NCBI RefSeq assembly: GCF_002614725.1
Contig: NZ_MRZN01000002.1
Span: forward strand, 159,409-223,408
Direction: 5' to 3'
Source: Staphylococcus edaphicus
GTDB taxonomy: Bacteria; Bacillota; Bacilli; Staphylococcales; Staphylococcaceae
DNA length: 64,000 nucleotides
Part shown: positions 49,263 to 59,635 of the stretch, piece by piece
Layout of the letters: each line of letters opens with the position of its first letter
Numbering within the stretch: position 1 is the first letter of the stretch
Notes under the pieces: generated by a model
What the model saw: only the letters and a program-made list of their open reading frames with translations
Database searches by the model: none
Told to the model about the DNA's origin: nothing
Translations under genes and position numbers: made by a program

Positions 49263-50027
49263 ATGTTTAAAAAGTTAATCAATAAAAATAAAAATCAGCC
49301 AATACAATCCAACTTTGATTTGGATTTACATAACATACCTAATCATGTTGCTATAATCATGGACGGTAATGGTCGATGGGCAAAGCAAAGAAAATTGCCT
49401 AGAATTAAAGGTCACTATCAAGGTATGCAAACCGTTAAAAAAATCACAAAAGTAGCTAGTGATTTAGGAATTAAATATTTAACTTTGTATGCATTTTCTA
49501 CAGAAAATTGGACTAGACCTGAAAGTGAAGTCAATTATATTATGAACTTGCCAGTTAACTTTTTAAAAACATTTCTACCAGAGTTGATAGAAAATAATGT
49601 AAAAGTAGAGACAATTGGTTTTATGGAATATTTGCCATCTTCAACACTTAAATCGATTGCCAAAGCTAAAGAAGACACAAAGCATAATACAGGTTTGAAA
49701 TTAATCTTTGCTATTAATTATGGTGGTCGTGCTGAAATTGTAAACAGTGTGAAATCAATCTATGATGAATTAACTGCAAAAGGATTAACTAGTGATGAGA
49801 TTACAGAACAAATGATAGATGATCATTTGATGACACATGCATATCCAGACCCGGACCTTTTGATAAGAACTTCAGGGGAACAAAGAATAAGTAATTTCCT
49901 TATTTGGCAAGTATCTTACAGTGAATTCATTTTCAATGAAAAATTATGGCCAGATTTCGATAAGGAAGAATTAATAAATTGTATTAAAATTTATCAATCA
50001 CGTCAGCGTCGATTTGGTGGATTATAA
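49263..50027 (+). CDS. uppS: Isoprenyl transferase (undecaprenyl diphosphate synthase)
   Basis: A 254-aa cis-prenyltransferase that makes the C55 lipid carrier for wall polymers. MDGNGRWA is at 33-40 with catalytic D34; FSTENWTRP and the C-terminal RTSGEQRISNFLIWQ are present. CGGAGG lies upstream of the ATG. cdsA follows 17 bases later. Confidence 0.97.
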   Translation: MFKKLINKNKNQPIQSNFDLDLHNIPNHVAIIMDGNGRWAKQRKLPRIKGHYQGMQTVKKITKVASDLGIKYLTLYAFSTENWTRPESEVNYIMNLPVNFLKTFLPELIENNVKVETIGFMEYLPSSTLKSIAKAKEDTKHNTGLKLIFAINYGGRAEIVNSVKSIYDELTAKGLTSDEITEQMIDDHLMTHAYPDPDLLIRTSGEQRISNFLIWQVSYSEFIFNEKLWPDFDKEELINCIKIYQSRQRRFGGL

Positions 50028-50044
50028 ATAGTTAGGAGAATAGT

Positions 50045-50827
50045 ATGAAAGTTAGAACTTTAACGGCAATTATAGCACTTATCATTTTCCTCCCAGTATT
50101 ATTAAAGGGCGGTCTTATTCTAATGCTATTTTCATATTTATTAGCATTCATAGCTTTAAAAGAATTGCTTAATATGAATATGATTAAGTTCTTATCAATT
50201 CCAGGGATAATAAGTGCATTAGGTATTTTAATCATTATGTTACCTCAAGATGCGGGTGATTGGGTTAATGATCTTCAGCTAAAATCATTAATAGCAATGA
50301 GTTTTATTTTATTAAGTTATACAGTACTTTCTAAAAATAGATTCAGCTTTATGGATGCAGCATTTTGTCTGATGTCCATCGCATATGTAGGTATTGGTTT
50401 TATGTATTTATATGAAACGCGATCAGAAGGGTTACATTACATATTGTTTGCGTTTTTAGTGGTTTGGTTAACGGACACAGGCGCATATATATTTGGTAGA
50501 TTAATGGGGAAACACAAATTATGGCCAGTGATTAGTCCAAATAAGACAATAGAAGGATTTATTGGTGGTTTAATTTGTAGTCTGATTGTACCGCTTGTAA
50601 TGATGTTTTTTGTAGATTTTAATATCGCGATTTGGTTATTGTTAATTATTACTATTATTTTAAGTATGTTTGGTCAGTTAGGCGACTTAGTAGAGTCAGG
50701 ATTCAAACGTCACTTTGGTGTGAAAGATTCTGGGAGAATTTTACCAGGACATGGTGGTATCTTAGACCGCTTTGATAGTTTTATGTTTGTGTTACCATTA
50801 TTGAATATTTTCTTAATTCAAATGTAA
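50045..50827 (+). CDS. cdsA: Phosphatidate cytidylyltransferase
   Basis: A 260-aa integral membrane enzyme with about seven or eight hydrophobic segments that makes CDP-diacylglycerol from phosphatidate and CTP. The signature region begins [12 protein letters not shown] and ends [21 protein letters not shown] precedes the ATG. In Bacillus dxr follows; here it is absent, consistent with the mevalonate pathway used by staphylococci. Confidence 0.97.
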   Translation: MKVRTLTAIIALIIFLPVLLKGGLILMLFSYLLAFIALKELLNMNMIKFLSIPGIISALGILIIMLPQDAGDWVNDLQLKSLIAMSFILLSYTVLSKNRFSFMDAAFCLMSIAYVGIGFMYLYETRSEGLHYILFAFLVVWLTDTGAYIFGRLMGKHKLWPVISPNKTIEGFIGGLICSLIVPLVMMFFVDFNIAIWLLLIITIILSMFGQLGDLVESGFKRHFGVKDSGRILPGHGGILDRFDSFMFVLPLLNIFLIQM

Positions 50828-51134
50828 TACTAGGACGATTTTTGTTTTATAATTTTATAATCGAGTAAGAGGAGTTAATGAATTGAAATAACTTGTTAGT
50901 TAATAACAGTTAAAGATATTCTTAACTCCTTTTAACAAGGTCATACGTTGTTAATAGCTTATATTTATTTTGAGATAGTTGTAAGTTAGGTTTACAAAAT
51001 AATAGAGTTACGTGTGTGACAAAGTAGAATTGTGGTATAATTTTATAACTTATAGTGGGTTGATTAATTTGAAAAATGTATCACATTATACACAATAGGT
51101 AGTTAATTTAATTAAAAACATGAGGTGTATCAAA
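50828..51134. other. 307-bp region between cdsA and rseP
   Basis: No gene. GGAGTTAA (50871-50878) and TTAACTCC (50922-50929) could form a terminator with TTTT after it. TGGTATAAT at 51033-51041 is an extended -10, the probable rseP promoter. Confidence 0.55.
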
Positions 51135-52421
51135 TTGAGTTTTCTAGTAACAATTATTTCTTTTATCATCGTCTTTGGTGTCCTCGTAACGGTACATGAG
51201 TATGGTCATATGTTTTTTGCTAAACGTGCAGGGATTATGTGTCCAGAATTTGCTATTGGTATGGGTCCGAAAATCTTTAGCTTTAGAAAAAATGAAACAC
51301 TGTATACGATCCGATTATTACCTGTCGGTGGTTATGTTCGTATGGCTGGTGACGGTTTGGAAGAACCACCAGTGCAACCAGGTATGCACGTCAAGATTAA
51401 ATTAAACGAACAAGATGAAATTACACATATCATTTTGGATGACCAACATAAATTCCAACAAATTGAAGCGATAGAAGTAAAACAATGTGACTTTAAGGAT
51501 GGATTGTATATTGAAGGAGTAACGCCTTTTGATCAAGAACGTCACAGATGTACAATTGCTAAAAAAGCTTACTTTGTTGAAAATGGTAGTTTGATTCAAA
51601 TTGCACCGAGAGATAGACAGTTTACGTATAAAAAACCGTATCAAAAGTTTTTAACATTATTTGCTGGGCCATTGTTTAATTTCTTACTTACTTTAGTTTT
51701 ATTTATCGGTTTAGCTTATTATCAAGGTACTCCGACAAATTCAGTTGATGAAGTAATGAAAGATTCACCTGCACAACACGCTGGTCTTAAATCTGGAGAT
51801 AAAATCGTTAAATTAGATGATAAGAAAATTGCTAATAAAGACGATATTGATAATGTTGTCAAAAATATAAAGAATAACAAGACAGAAGTTACGGTTGAAC
51901 GTGATGGTAAGACACATACAATGGATATTAAGCCTAAAAAAATTGAACAAAAAGTGACCAAAACGAAGACAGAAACACGTTACTTATTAGGGTATAGTGC
52001 AAGTACGGAACACACAGTATTTAAACCTATTGGTTCTGGAATTGAACGTAGTTTAGAAGCAGGTAAATATATCTTTACTGCTATTGTGAGTATGATTGCC
52101 AGTATTTTTACAGGACAGTTCTCATTCGATATGTTAAATGGACCAGTCGGCATATATCATACAGTTGATTCAGTAGTTAAAACAGGTATTATTAATTTGA
52201 TTTCATGGACAGCACTATTAAGTGTCAACTTAGGACTAATGAATTTATTGCCTATTCCAGCTTTAGATGGAGGCCGTATACTATTCGTCATCTATGAAGC
52301 GATATTTAGAAAGCCTATTAATAAAAAAGCAGAGACAACGATTGTTGCAATTGGTGCAGTTTTCGTATTAATTATTATGGTCTTAGTGACATGGAACGAT
52401 ATTCAACGTTATTTCTTATAG
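51135..52421 (+). CDS. rseP: Site-2 intramembrane metalloprotease RseP (RasP/Eep)
   Basis: A 428-aa membrane zinc protease that cleaves signal peptide remnants and anti-sigma factors. HEYGH is at 21-25 in the first membrane segment; the second metal motif includes D378 in LDGGR; a PDZ domain spans about 190-265 and four membrane segments are seen. The TTG start at 51135 is seven bases after GAGGTG; the ATG at 51120 overlaps that site and is rejected. proS follows after 18 bases. Confidence 0.95.
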   Translation: MSFLVTIISFIIVFGVLVTVHEYGHMFFAKRAGIMCPEFAIGMGPKIFSFRKNETLYTIRLLPVGGYVRMAGDGLEEPPVQPGMHVKIKLNEQDEITHIILDDQHKFQQIEAIEVKQCDFKDGLYIEGVTPFDQERHRCTIAKKAYFVENGSLIQIAPRDRQFTYKKPYQKFLTLFAGPLFNFLLTLVLFIGLAYYQGTPTNSVDEVMKDSPAQHAGLKSGDKIVKLDDKKIANKDDIDNVVKNIKNNKTEVTVERDGKTHTMDIKPKKIEQKVTKTKTETRYLLGYSASTEHTVFKPIGSGIERSLEAGKYIFTAIVSMIASIFTGQFSFDMLNGPVGIYHTVDSVVKTGIINLISWTALLSVNLGLMNLLPIPALDGGRILFVIYEAIFRKPINKKAETTIVAIGAVFVLIIMVLVTWNDIQRYFL

Positions 52422-52439
52422 AAGGAGAGAAGTGTTTAT

Positions 52440-54140
52440 ATGAAACAATCTAAAGTGTTTATACCAACTATGAAAGAGGTGCCAGCAGGTGCAGAAGCAC
52501 TAAGTCACCGTTTATTATTGAAAGCAGGTTTAATAAAACAAAGCACAAGTGGTATTTATAGTTATCTGCCTTTGGCTGCACGTGTGTTAAATAATATTGA
52601 AGCGATTGTGCGTGAAGAAATGGAACGTATTGATGCAGTTGAAATCCTAATGCCAGCCTTACAACAGGCAGAATTATGGGAAGAATCAGGTCGTTGGAGT
52701 GCATATGGTCCAGAATTGATGCGTTTACAGGATCGTAATGGTCGCGAATTTGCATTAGGACCAACACATGAAGAAGTCGTAACCTCATTAGTTAGAGATG
52801 AATTGAAGTCATATAAACAATTGCCTCTGACTTTATTCCAAATACAATCTAAATATAGAGATGAAAAGCGTCCACGCTTCGGATTATTACGTGGCAGAGA
52901 ATTCATCATGAAAGATGCTTATTCATTCCATGCAGATGAAGCTTCTTTAGACGCGTCATATCAAGATATGTATGATGCGTACGGCCGTATATTTAAACGT
53001 GTTGGCATTAATGCACGTCCAGTTGTTGCAGACTCAGGAGCAATTGGTGGTAGCCATACACATGAGTTTATGGCGTTAAGTGAAATTGGTGAAGATACGA
53101 TTGTGTATAGCGAGCAGAGTGATTATGCTGCAAATATTGAAAAAGCAGAAGTAGTGTATCAAGCAAATGTTCAGCACGAAGATGTACAAGCGTTAACAAA
53201 AATTGAAACACCCAATATTCATACTGCGCAAGAATTAGCAACATTCTTAGAAAAGCCATTAGAACAAATAACGAAATCTATGATATTTAAAGTAGATGGG
53301 GAATTTATTATGGTTTTGGTACGTGGTCACCATGAATTGAATGATATCAAATTAAAGGCCTATTTTGAGACTGATAATATTGAGATGGCTACGGAAGATG
53401 AAATAGTAAATCTTTTAGGTGCTAAGCCAGGATCACTTGGTCCAGTATTTGATAAAGAAATTAAAATTTACGCTGACAATTATATCCAGGATTTAACTAA
53501 TATTGTAGTTGGTGCAAATGAAGATGGGTATCATTTATTAAATGCCAATATTGGTCGTGATTTCGAGGTTGAAGCATTTGGAGATTTTAGATTTATACTA
53601 GAAGGAGAACCTTTAGCAGACGGTTCTGGCGTGGCACATTTTGCTGAAGGCATTGAAGTGGGGCAAGTATTTAAACTTGGTACTAAATACTCTGAAGCAA
53701 TGAACGCAACATTTTTAGATAATCAAGGTAGAGCACAACCATTGCTAATGGGTTGTTATGGTATTGGCGTATCAAGAACATTGAGTGCCATTGTTGAACA
53801 AAATAATGATGAAAATGGCATTATTTGGCCAAAATCTGTAACGCCATTTGATTTACATTTAATTACGATTAATCCTAAAAAAGATGATCAACGTGAATTA
53901 GCTGATCAATTATATACACAATTAAAAGAAAGCTTCGATGTTTTATACGACGATCGTAAAGAACGTGCAGGTGTTAAATTCAATGATGCTGATTTAATCG
54001 GATTACCGATACGTGTAGTTGTTGGAAAAAATGCTGCTGAAGGTATCGTTGAGGTTAAACGACGCGACACCGGTGATAGTGACGACGTACATGTCGATAA
54101 TTTAATTAATTATGTGAATACGTTATATTCTAATATATAA
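52440..54140 (+). CDS. proS: Prolyl-tRNA synthetase
   Basis: A 566-aa class II synthetase of the bacterial type. Motif 2 region [19 protein letters not shown], the inserted editing domain (about 230-390) that clears Ala-tRNA(Pro), motif 3 [17 protein letters not shown] and a C-terminal anticodon-binding domain are present. AAGGAGAG lies before the ATG. polC follows after about 400 bp. Confidence 0.98.
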   Translation: MKQSKVFIPTMKEVPAGAEALSHRLLLKAGLIKQSTSGIYSYLPLAARVLNNIEAIVREEMERIDAVEILMPALQQAELWEESGRWSAYGPELMRLQDRNGREFALGPTHEEVVTSLVRDELKSYKQLPLTLFQIQSKYRDEKRPRFGLLRGREFIMKDAYSFHADEASLDASYQDMYDAYGRIFKRVGINARPVVADSGAIGGSHTHEFMALSEIGEDTIVYSEQSDYAANIEKAEVVYQANVQHEDVQALTKIETPNIHTAQELATFLEKPLEQITKSMIFKVDGEFIMVLVRGHHELNDIKLKAYFETDNIEMATEDEIVNLLGAKPGSLGPVFDKEIKIYADNYIQDLTNIVVGANEDGYHLLNANIGRDFEVEAFGDFRFILEGEPLADGSGVAHFAEGIEVGQVFKLGTKYSEAMNATFLDNQGRAQPLLMGCYGIGVSRTLSAIVEQNNDENGIIWPKSVTPFDLHLITINPKKDDQRELADQLYTQLKESFDVLYDDRKERAGVKFNDADLIGLPIRVVVGKNAAEGIVEVKRRDTGDSDDVHVDNLINYVNTLYSNI

Positions 54141-54557
54141 TTTTTGAAGCAGCAGCTATGACAATTTGTTATAATGGCTAATGTAAATAGGTAATTGATG
54201 CCTATAAAAATCATGAGGCTGAAACAAAAATAGCGCTTTAAATACTGATGTATGTATAGATTTGAGCGTACACGGTAGCTGTTTAATAATTAAAAATAAT
54301 GATTTCAATATTTTTAATTATTTATTCAGTCTTGTGGGGGCGGGCATATGAGATCAAATTTAAACCTTTGATTTCTGTCCCGCTCCCATTTATTTATTTG
54401 TAAAATTTATGCATTAGATCCAATAAGTTGAACTATTAGAATTTCAAATATATTTAGTTATAATAAAGAGAATGAAAAATAATACATACACCGTCATAAA
54501 ATGTAATCAATAACATACAAGTAAAACAGTGTAATTAACAGTAAGGTGGTTATCGTC
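54141..54557. other. 417-bp region between proS and polC
   Basis: No gene seen. It holds the sequence ATGAGGCTGAAACAAAAA (about 54213) and the hairpin at 54335-54388; both are of a kind common between staphylococcal genes. TATAAT at 54459-54464 may be the polC -10 (no clear -35). Confidence 0.6.
54335..54388. repeat. Dispersed GC-rich intergenic hairpin
   Basis: GGGGGCGGG pairs with CCCGCTCCC and AGATCAAA with TTTGATTT, making a long imperfect stem. Read on the minus strand it begins GGGAGCGGGACAGAAATCAAA-like (given in part), which is akin to the hairpin at 6502-6550. It may also end proS transcripts. Confidence 0.65.
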
Positions 54558-57500
54558 ATGGCAATGACAAATGAGGAAAAATTTAAAATCCTAGCTGACC
54601 AAATTAAAATTGCAGAGCATTTGGATTCTGACATATTAACACAAAGTGAGTTAACCCGTGTAGACGTTAAAACAGTGGATCGTTCATGGGTGTTTCAAAT
54701 TACATTCCCATATTTTTTAGCAATAGAAGATTACCTACTTTTCACAAGTGCAATTACTGAAGAATTTAAAACAATTGCAGACGTAAAATGTAATATCACG
54801 ATAAAAGATACAGCAAATCAAGATGAATTTGCCATAAAATATTTTAGTCATTGTATTGATCAAACAAAGTTGTCACCAAAGGTTAAAGGACAATTAAAAC
54901 AAAAACGATTAATTATGTCGGGTGATGTGCTGAAAGTGATGTGTCAAAACGATGTTGAACGTGATCATTTTGATAAAGCCTGTAATGGTAGTTTAATTGC
55001 AGCCTTTCAACAGTGTGGGTTTAATATTAGTAAGGTCGTTTTTGAAACAGATAGTGCAGTAAATGATGGCGATTTAGCTTCATTGGAAGCACATATCCAA
55101 GAAGAAGATGAGAAAAGTGCACGTGAAGCAACTGAAAAGTTAGAAAAAATGAAAGCTGAAAAGGCAAAACAACAAGATAATAATGAAAGTTCAGTTTCAA
55201 AATGCCAAATTGGGAAACCGATTCAAGTTGAAAATGTCCGTCCAATAGACTCAATTATTGAAGAAGAATTTAAAGTTGCCGTAGAAGGCGTTATTTTTGA
55301 TATTAATTTAAAAGAGTTAAAGAGTGGCCGTCATATTGTAGAATTAAAAGTAACGGATTATACAGATTCACTAGTGTTGAAAATGTTTACACGTAAGAAT
55401 AAAGATGACTTAGCCCATTTTAAAGCATTAAGTGTTGGTAACTGGGTACGTGCACAAGGGCGTATCGAAGAAGATACATTTGTGCGTGATTTAGTTATGA
55501 TGATGTCTGACATTGAAGAGATTAAAAAAGCGACGAAACAAGATAAGGCAGAAGATAAGCGGGTTGAGTTCCATTTGCATACGTCAATGAGTCAAATGGA
55601 CGGTATTCCGAATATCTCAGCATATGTAGATCAAGCTGCCAAGTGGGGGCATAAAGCTATCGCCGTAACCGATCATAATGTTGTCCAAGCCTTTCCAGAT
55701 GCACATGCTGCCGCAGAAAAAAATGGCATTAAAATGATTTATGGTATGGAAGGTATGCTTGTAGATGATGGCGTTCCTATTGCATACAAGCCCAAAGATT
55801 GTGATTTAAAATCAGCAACTTATGTTGTATTCGATGTCGAAACGACAGGATTATCTAATCAATACGACAAAATTATAGAGCTTGCAGCAGTTAAGGTAAA
55901 AGATGGCGAAATTATTGATAAATTTGAACGTTTCAGCAATCCACACGAACGCTTATCAGAAACAATTAAAAACTTAACGCATATCTCTGACGATATGTTA
56001 GTAGACGCACCAGAAATTGAAGCAGTGCTAACTGAATTCAAAACATGGGTTGGCGATGCAATCTTTGTTGCGCATAACGCGTCATTTGATATGGGATTCA
56101 TTGATACAGGTTATGAACATGTAGGTATTGGCGCCTCAACGAATGGTGTTATAGATACCTTAGAGTTGTCTCGAACAATTAATACTGAATATGGTAAACA
56201 TGGGTTGAATTTCTTAGCTAAAAAATATGGTGTTGAATTAACACAACATCATAGAGCGATATATGATACAGAAGCGACTGCATATATGTTTATAAAAATG
56301 CTGAAGCAACTTGAATCGCTAGGGGTTCATAATCATCAAGATATCAATACATCATTATCGAATGAAGATGCTTATAAACGCGCGCGACCAAATCATGTGA
56401 CGCTGATTGTCCAAAATCAAGAAGGTTTAAAAAACCTGTTTAAAATTGTGAGTGCCTCATTGGTACAATATTATTATCGTACACCTAGAATACCGCGTTC
56501 ATTATTAGATGAGCATAGAGAAGGCATCCTTGTGGGATCAGCATGTGATGAAGGTGAAGTTTTTACTGCGGTGATGCAAAAAGATCAATCTCAGGTGGAG
56601 CGTATAGCAAAATATTATGATTTTATAGAAGTTCAACCACCAGCACTTTATCAAGATTTAATCGATAGAGAATTAGTAAGAGATAATGAAACACTACATG
56701 AAATATATAATCGTTTGATACGTGCAGGAGATGTGAATAATATTCCGGTTATCGCCACAGGTAATGCACATTATTTAAACGAACATGATGCTATTGCACG
56801 AAAAATACTTATCGCTGCGCAACCTGGTAATCCATTAAATCGTTCTACTTTACCTGAAGCGCATTTTAGAACAACTGATGAAATGTTAGACGAATTACAC
56901 TTTTTAGGTGAGGAAAAAGCATATGAACTTGTGGTGCAGAATACAAATGATTTAGCTGACAAAATAGAACGTGTTGTACCTATTAAAGATGAATTGTATA
57001 CCCCAAGAATGGAAGGCGCCAATGAAGAAATTCGCGAAATGAGTTACGACCATGCCAAAGCACTTTATGGTGAAGATTTACCACAAATTGTAATTGATCG
57101 TTTAGAGAAAGAATTAGAAAGTATTATTGGGAATGGTTTCTCAGTAATATACTTAATCTCTCAAAGATTAGTTAAAAAATCATTAAATGATGGTTATTTA
57201 GTTGGTTCTCGTGGGTCTGTTGGTTCTAGTTTTGTAGCAACCATGACTGAAATTACCGAAGTGAATCCATTGCCACCGCATTATATTTGTCCAGATTGTA
57301 AACAAAGTGAATTCTTTGATGATGGTTCTGTCGGTTCGGGATTCGATTTACCAGATAAAAAATGTGAAACATGTGGTTGTGATTTAATTAAAGAAGGCCA
57401 AGATATCCCGTTCGAGACATTCCTTGGATTTAAGGGAGATAAAGTACCTGATATTGATTTAAACTTTAGTGGTGAATATCAGCCTGAAGCTCATAATTAT

Positions 57501-58874
57501 ACGAAGGAATTATTTGGAGAAGACAAAGTATTCCGCGCCGGTACAATAGGTACCGTTGCCGAAAAAACCGCTTTTGGTTTTGTCAAAGGCTTCTTGAATG
57601 ACCAAGGTATTCATAAACGAGGTGCAGAAATAGATAGACTGGTTAAAGGTTGTACTGGTGTTAAACGTACGACAGGGCAACATCCAGGTGGTATTATCGT
57701 TGTTCCTGATTATATGGACATTTATGATTTTACACCTGTTCAATTTCCAGCGGATGATCAAGGTTCATCTTGGATGACGACGCATTTTGATTTCCATTCA
57801 ATTCATGATAATGTCTTAAAATTAGACATTCTGGGACACGATGATCCAACTATGATACGTATGTTGCAAGATTTATCAGGAATTGATCCTAAAACCATTC
57901 CTGTAGATGATAAGGAAACGATGGGCATATTCAGTTCACCAGATCCACTAGGTGTTACTTCAGAAGAAATATTATGTAAGACAGGAACGTTTGGTGTACC
58001 AGAGTTTGGTACAGGCTTTGTTAGACAAATGTTAGAAGATACGAAGCCCACAACATTTTCAGAGTTAGTCAGAATTTCAGGTCTATCACATGGTACAGAT
58101 GTATGGTTAGGTAATGCACAGGACTTAATACGTTCTGGTAAATGTGATTTAGCAAGTGTTATATGTTGTCGTGATGATATCATGGTTTACCTAATGTACA
58201 ATGGATTGGAACCTTCGCTAGCCTTTAAAACAATGGAATTTGTACGTAAAGGTAAAGGTTTAACGGATGACATGGTAGAAGCTATGGTTGATAATGAGGT
58301 GCCAGACTGGTATTTAGATTCCTGTAGAAAGATTAAATACATGTTCCCTAAAGCCCATGCTGCTGCCTATGTATTGATGGCTGTACGTATTGCTTATTTC
58401 AAAGTGCATTATCCTTTATACTATTACGCAAGTTACTTTACAGTACGAGCGTCTGATTTTGATTTGATTTCTATGATTAAAGATAAAGAAAGTATACGTA
58501 ATACGGTAAATGACATGTATTCTCGCTATATGGATTTAGCTAAGAAAGAAAAAGATACATTAACAGTACTAGAAATTATGAACGAAATGGCCCAACGAGG
58601 CTATCGTATGCAACCAATTAGCTTAGAGAAAAGTAAAGCATTTGAATTTATAATTGAAGGTGAAACTTTAATCCCTCCATTTATTGCGGTGCCAGGTTTA
58701 GGTGAAAACGTTGCTCAAAGAATCGTAGATGCTCGTGAAGAGGGGCCATTCTTATCTAAAGAAGATTTAAATAAAAAAGCAGGATTATCTCAAAAAGTTA
58801 TTGAATATTTAGATGAACTGGGTTCATTACCTAATTTACCTGATAAAGCACAACTATCCATATTTGATATGTGA
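54558..58874 (+). CDS. polC: DNA polymerase III PolC, Gram-positive replicative polymerase
   Basis: A 1438-aa replicative polymerase. Domain order: N-terminal domain, OB-fold (about 235-325), PHP (FHLHT from about 337), an inserted DEDDh 3'-5' proofreading exonuclease (FDVETTGL from about 424), the PHP remainder, polymerase core with a zinc site starting at C911 (CPDC, CETC) and catalytic PDIDLNFSGEY near 963, and a C-terminal HhH/tail ending LSIFDM. ATG 54558 has AAGGTGG eight bases upstream, so the GTG at 54546 is rejected. Length equals S. aureus PolC. Confidence 0.98.
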   Translation: MAMTNEEKFKILADQIKIAEHLDSDILTQSELTRVDVKTVDRSWVFQITFPYFLAIEDYLLFTSAITEEFKTIADVKCNITIKDTANQDEFAIKYFSHCIDQTKLSPKVKGQLKQKRLIMSGDVLKVMCQNDVERDHFDKACNGSLIAAFQQCGFNISKVVFETDSAVNDGDLASLEAHIQEEDEKSAREATEKLEKMKAEKAKQQDNNESSVSKCQIGKPIQVENVRPIDSIIEEEFKVAVEGVIFDINLKELKSGRHIVELKVTDYTDSLVLKMFTRKNKDDLAHFKALSVGNWVRAQGRIEEDTFVRDLVMMMSDIEEIKKATKQDKAEDKRVEFHLHTSMSQMDGIPNISAYVDQAAKWGHKAIAVTDHNVVQAFPDAHAAAEKNGIKMIYGMEGMLVDDGVPIAYKPKDCDLKSATYVVFDVETTGLSNQYDKIIELAAVKVKDGEIIDKFERFSNPHERLSETIKNLTHISDDMLVDAPEIEAVLTEFKTWVGDAIFVAHNASFDMGFIDTGYEHVGIGASTNGVIDTLELSRTINTEYGKHGLNFLAKKYGVELTQHHRAIYDTEATAYMFIKMLKQLESLGVHNHQDINTSLSNEDAYKRARPNHVTLIVQNQEGLKNLFKIVSASLVQYYYRTPRIPRSLLDEHREGILVGSACDEGEVFTAVMQKDQSQVERIAKYYDFIEVQPPALYQDLIDRELVRDNETLHEIYNRLIRAGDVNNIPVIATGNAHYLNEHDAIARKILIAAQPGNPLNRSTLPEAHFRTTDEMLDELHFLGEEKAYELVVQNTNDLADKIERVVPIKDELYTPRMEGANEEIREMSYDHAKALYGEDLPQIVIDRLEKELESIIGNGFSVIYLISQRLVKKSLNDGYLVGSRGSVGSSFVATMTEITEVNPLPPHYICPDCKQSEFFDDGSVGSGFDLPDKKCETCGCDLIKEGQDIPFETFLGFKGDKVPDIDLNFSGEYQPEAHNYTKELFGEDKVFRAGTIGTVAEKTAFGFVKGFLNDQGIHKRGAEIDRLVKGCTGVKRTTGQHPGGIIVVPDYMDIYDFTPVQFPADDQGSSWMTTHFDFHSIHDNVLKLDILGHDDPTMIRMLQDLSGIDPKTIPVDDKETMGIFSSPDPLGVTSEEILCKTGTFGVPEFGTGFVRQMLEDTKPTTFSELVRISGLSHGTDVWLGNAQDLIRSGKCDLASVICCRDDIMVYLMYNGLEPSLAFKTMEFVRKGKGLTDDMVEAMVDNEVPDWYLDSCRKIKYMFPKAHAAAYVLMAVRIAYFKVHYPLYYYASYFTVRASDFDLISMIKDKESIRNTVNDMYSRYMDLAKKEKDTLTVLEIMNEMAQRGYRMQPISLEKSKAFEFIIEGETLIPPFIAVPGLGENVAQRIVDAREEGPFLSKEDLNKKAGLSQKVIEYLDELGSLPNLPDKAQLSIFDM

Positions 58875-59032
58875 GAAGGACATTTTTTGAAAATGATTTT
58901 CTAAAGCATTTTTGTTGTAAAAGCGCTGTTTTAGTAGAAAACAAACAACCCAATCGAACATCATTTTATTAAATTAATTCTGAGCTAGGTGATTAGTAAG
59001 TTGTCATTGTGCCTTTTAACAAATATAGTTAT

Positions 59033-59061
59033 TTGTATAGAAAATGAACATATGGTATAAT
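59033..59061 (+). promoter_or_regulatory. Promoter of the rimP-nusA-infB operon
   Basis: TTGTAT (59033-59038), 17 bases, TATAAT (59056-59061). Confidence 0.75.
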
Positions 59062-59086
59062 GATAGTGCTTAAAAAATTAGACTCA

Positions 59087-59128
59087 GGCAGAAAGAGTGG
59101 GCATAATACCCGCTCTTTTCTATTTGCC
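59087..59128 (+). promoter_or_regulatory. Attenuator-like leader hairpin before rimP
   Basis: AAAGAGTGGG (59092-59101) pairs with CCCGCTCTTT (59109-59118, one wobble), and outer GGCA/TGCC extends it; TTTTCTATTT follows. It lies between the promoter and the AAAGGAGG site of rimP, so it may attenuate the operon, plausibly under NusA control. Confidence 0.65.
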
Positions 59129-59144
59129 ATAAAAGGAGGTCAGC

Positions 59145-59612
59145 ATGAGTAAAATAACTGAGCAAGTTGAAACCATCATTCAACCTGTCCTTAACGACTT
59201 AAATTTTGAATTAGTAGAAGTTGAGTTTACCAAAGAAGGAAAAGACCATTTTTTAAGAGTATCTATTGACAAAGAAGGCGGCGTAGATCTAAACGATTGT
59301 GCGTTAGCTTCTGAAAAAATCAGCGAAGTAATGGACGCAGAAGATCCTATTCAAGAAATGTATTATTTAGATGTTGCGTCGCCTGGTGCTGAGAGACCAA
59401 TTAAAAAAGAAAAAGATTTCCAAAATGCAGTAACAAAACCAGTTTTTGTATCATTATATGCACCAATTGAAGGTTCTAAAGAATGGCTAGGTATTTTACA
59501 ATCTGTTGATGAGGAACTAATTGTTATGGAAGTCAAAGAAAAAGCTAAAACAAAGGAAATTGAAATACCGAGAAATAAAATCGCAAAAGCACGTCATGCT
59601 GTAATGATATAA
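59145..59612 (+). CDS. rimP: Ribosome maturation factor RimP
   Basis: A 155-aa 30S assembly factor with an N-terminal alpha/beta domain (LNFELVEVEFTKEGKDHFLRV split, VDLNDCALASEKISEVMD) and an SH3-like C-terminal domain. AAAGGAGG precedes the ATG. First gene of the rimP-nusA-rnpM-ylxQ-infB operon. Confidence 0.97.
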   Translation: MSKITEQVETIIQPVLNDLNFELVEVEFTKEGKDHFLRVSIDKEGGVDLNDCALASEKISEVMDAEDPIQEMYYLDVASPGAERPIKKEKDFQNAVTKPVFVSLYAPIEGSKEWLGILQSVDEELIVMEVKEKAKTKEIEIPRNKIAKARHAVMI

Positions 59613-59635
59613 CGTGATGAGGAGGATGATAAGTC

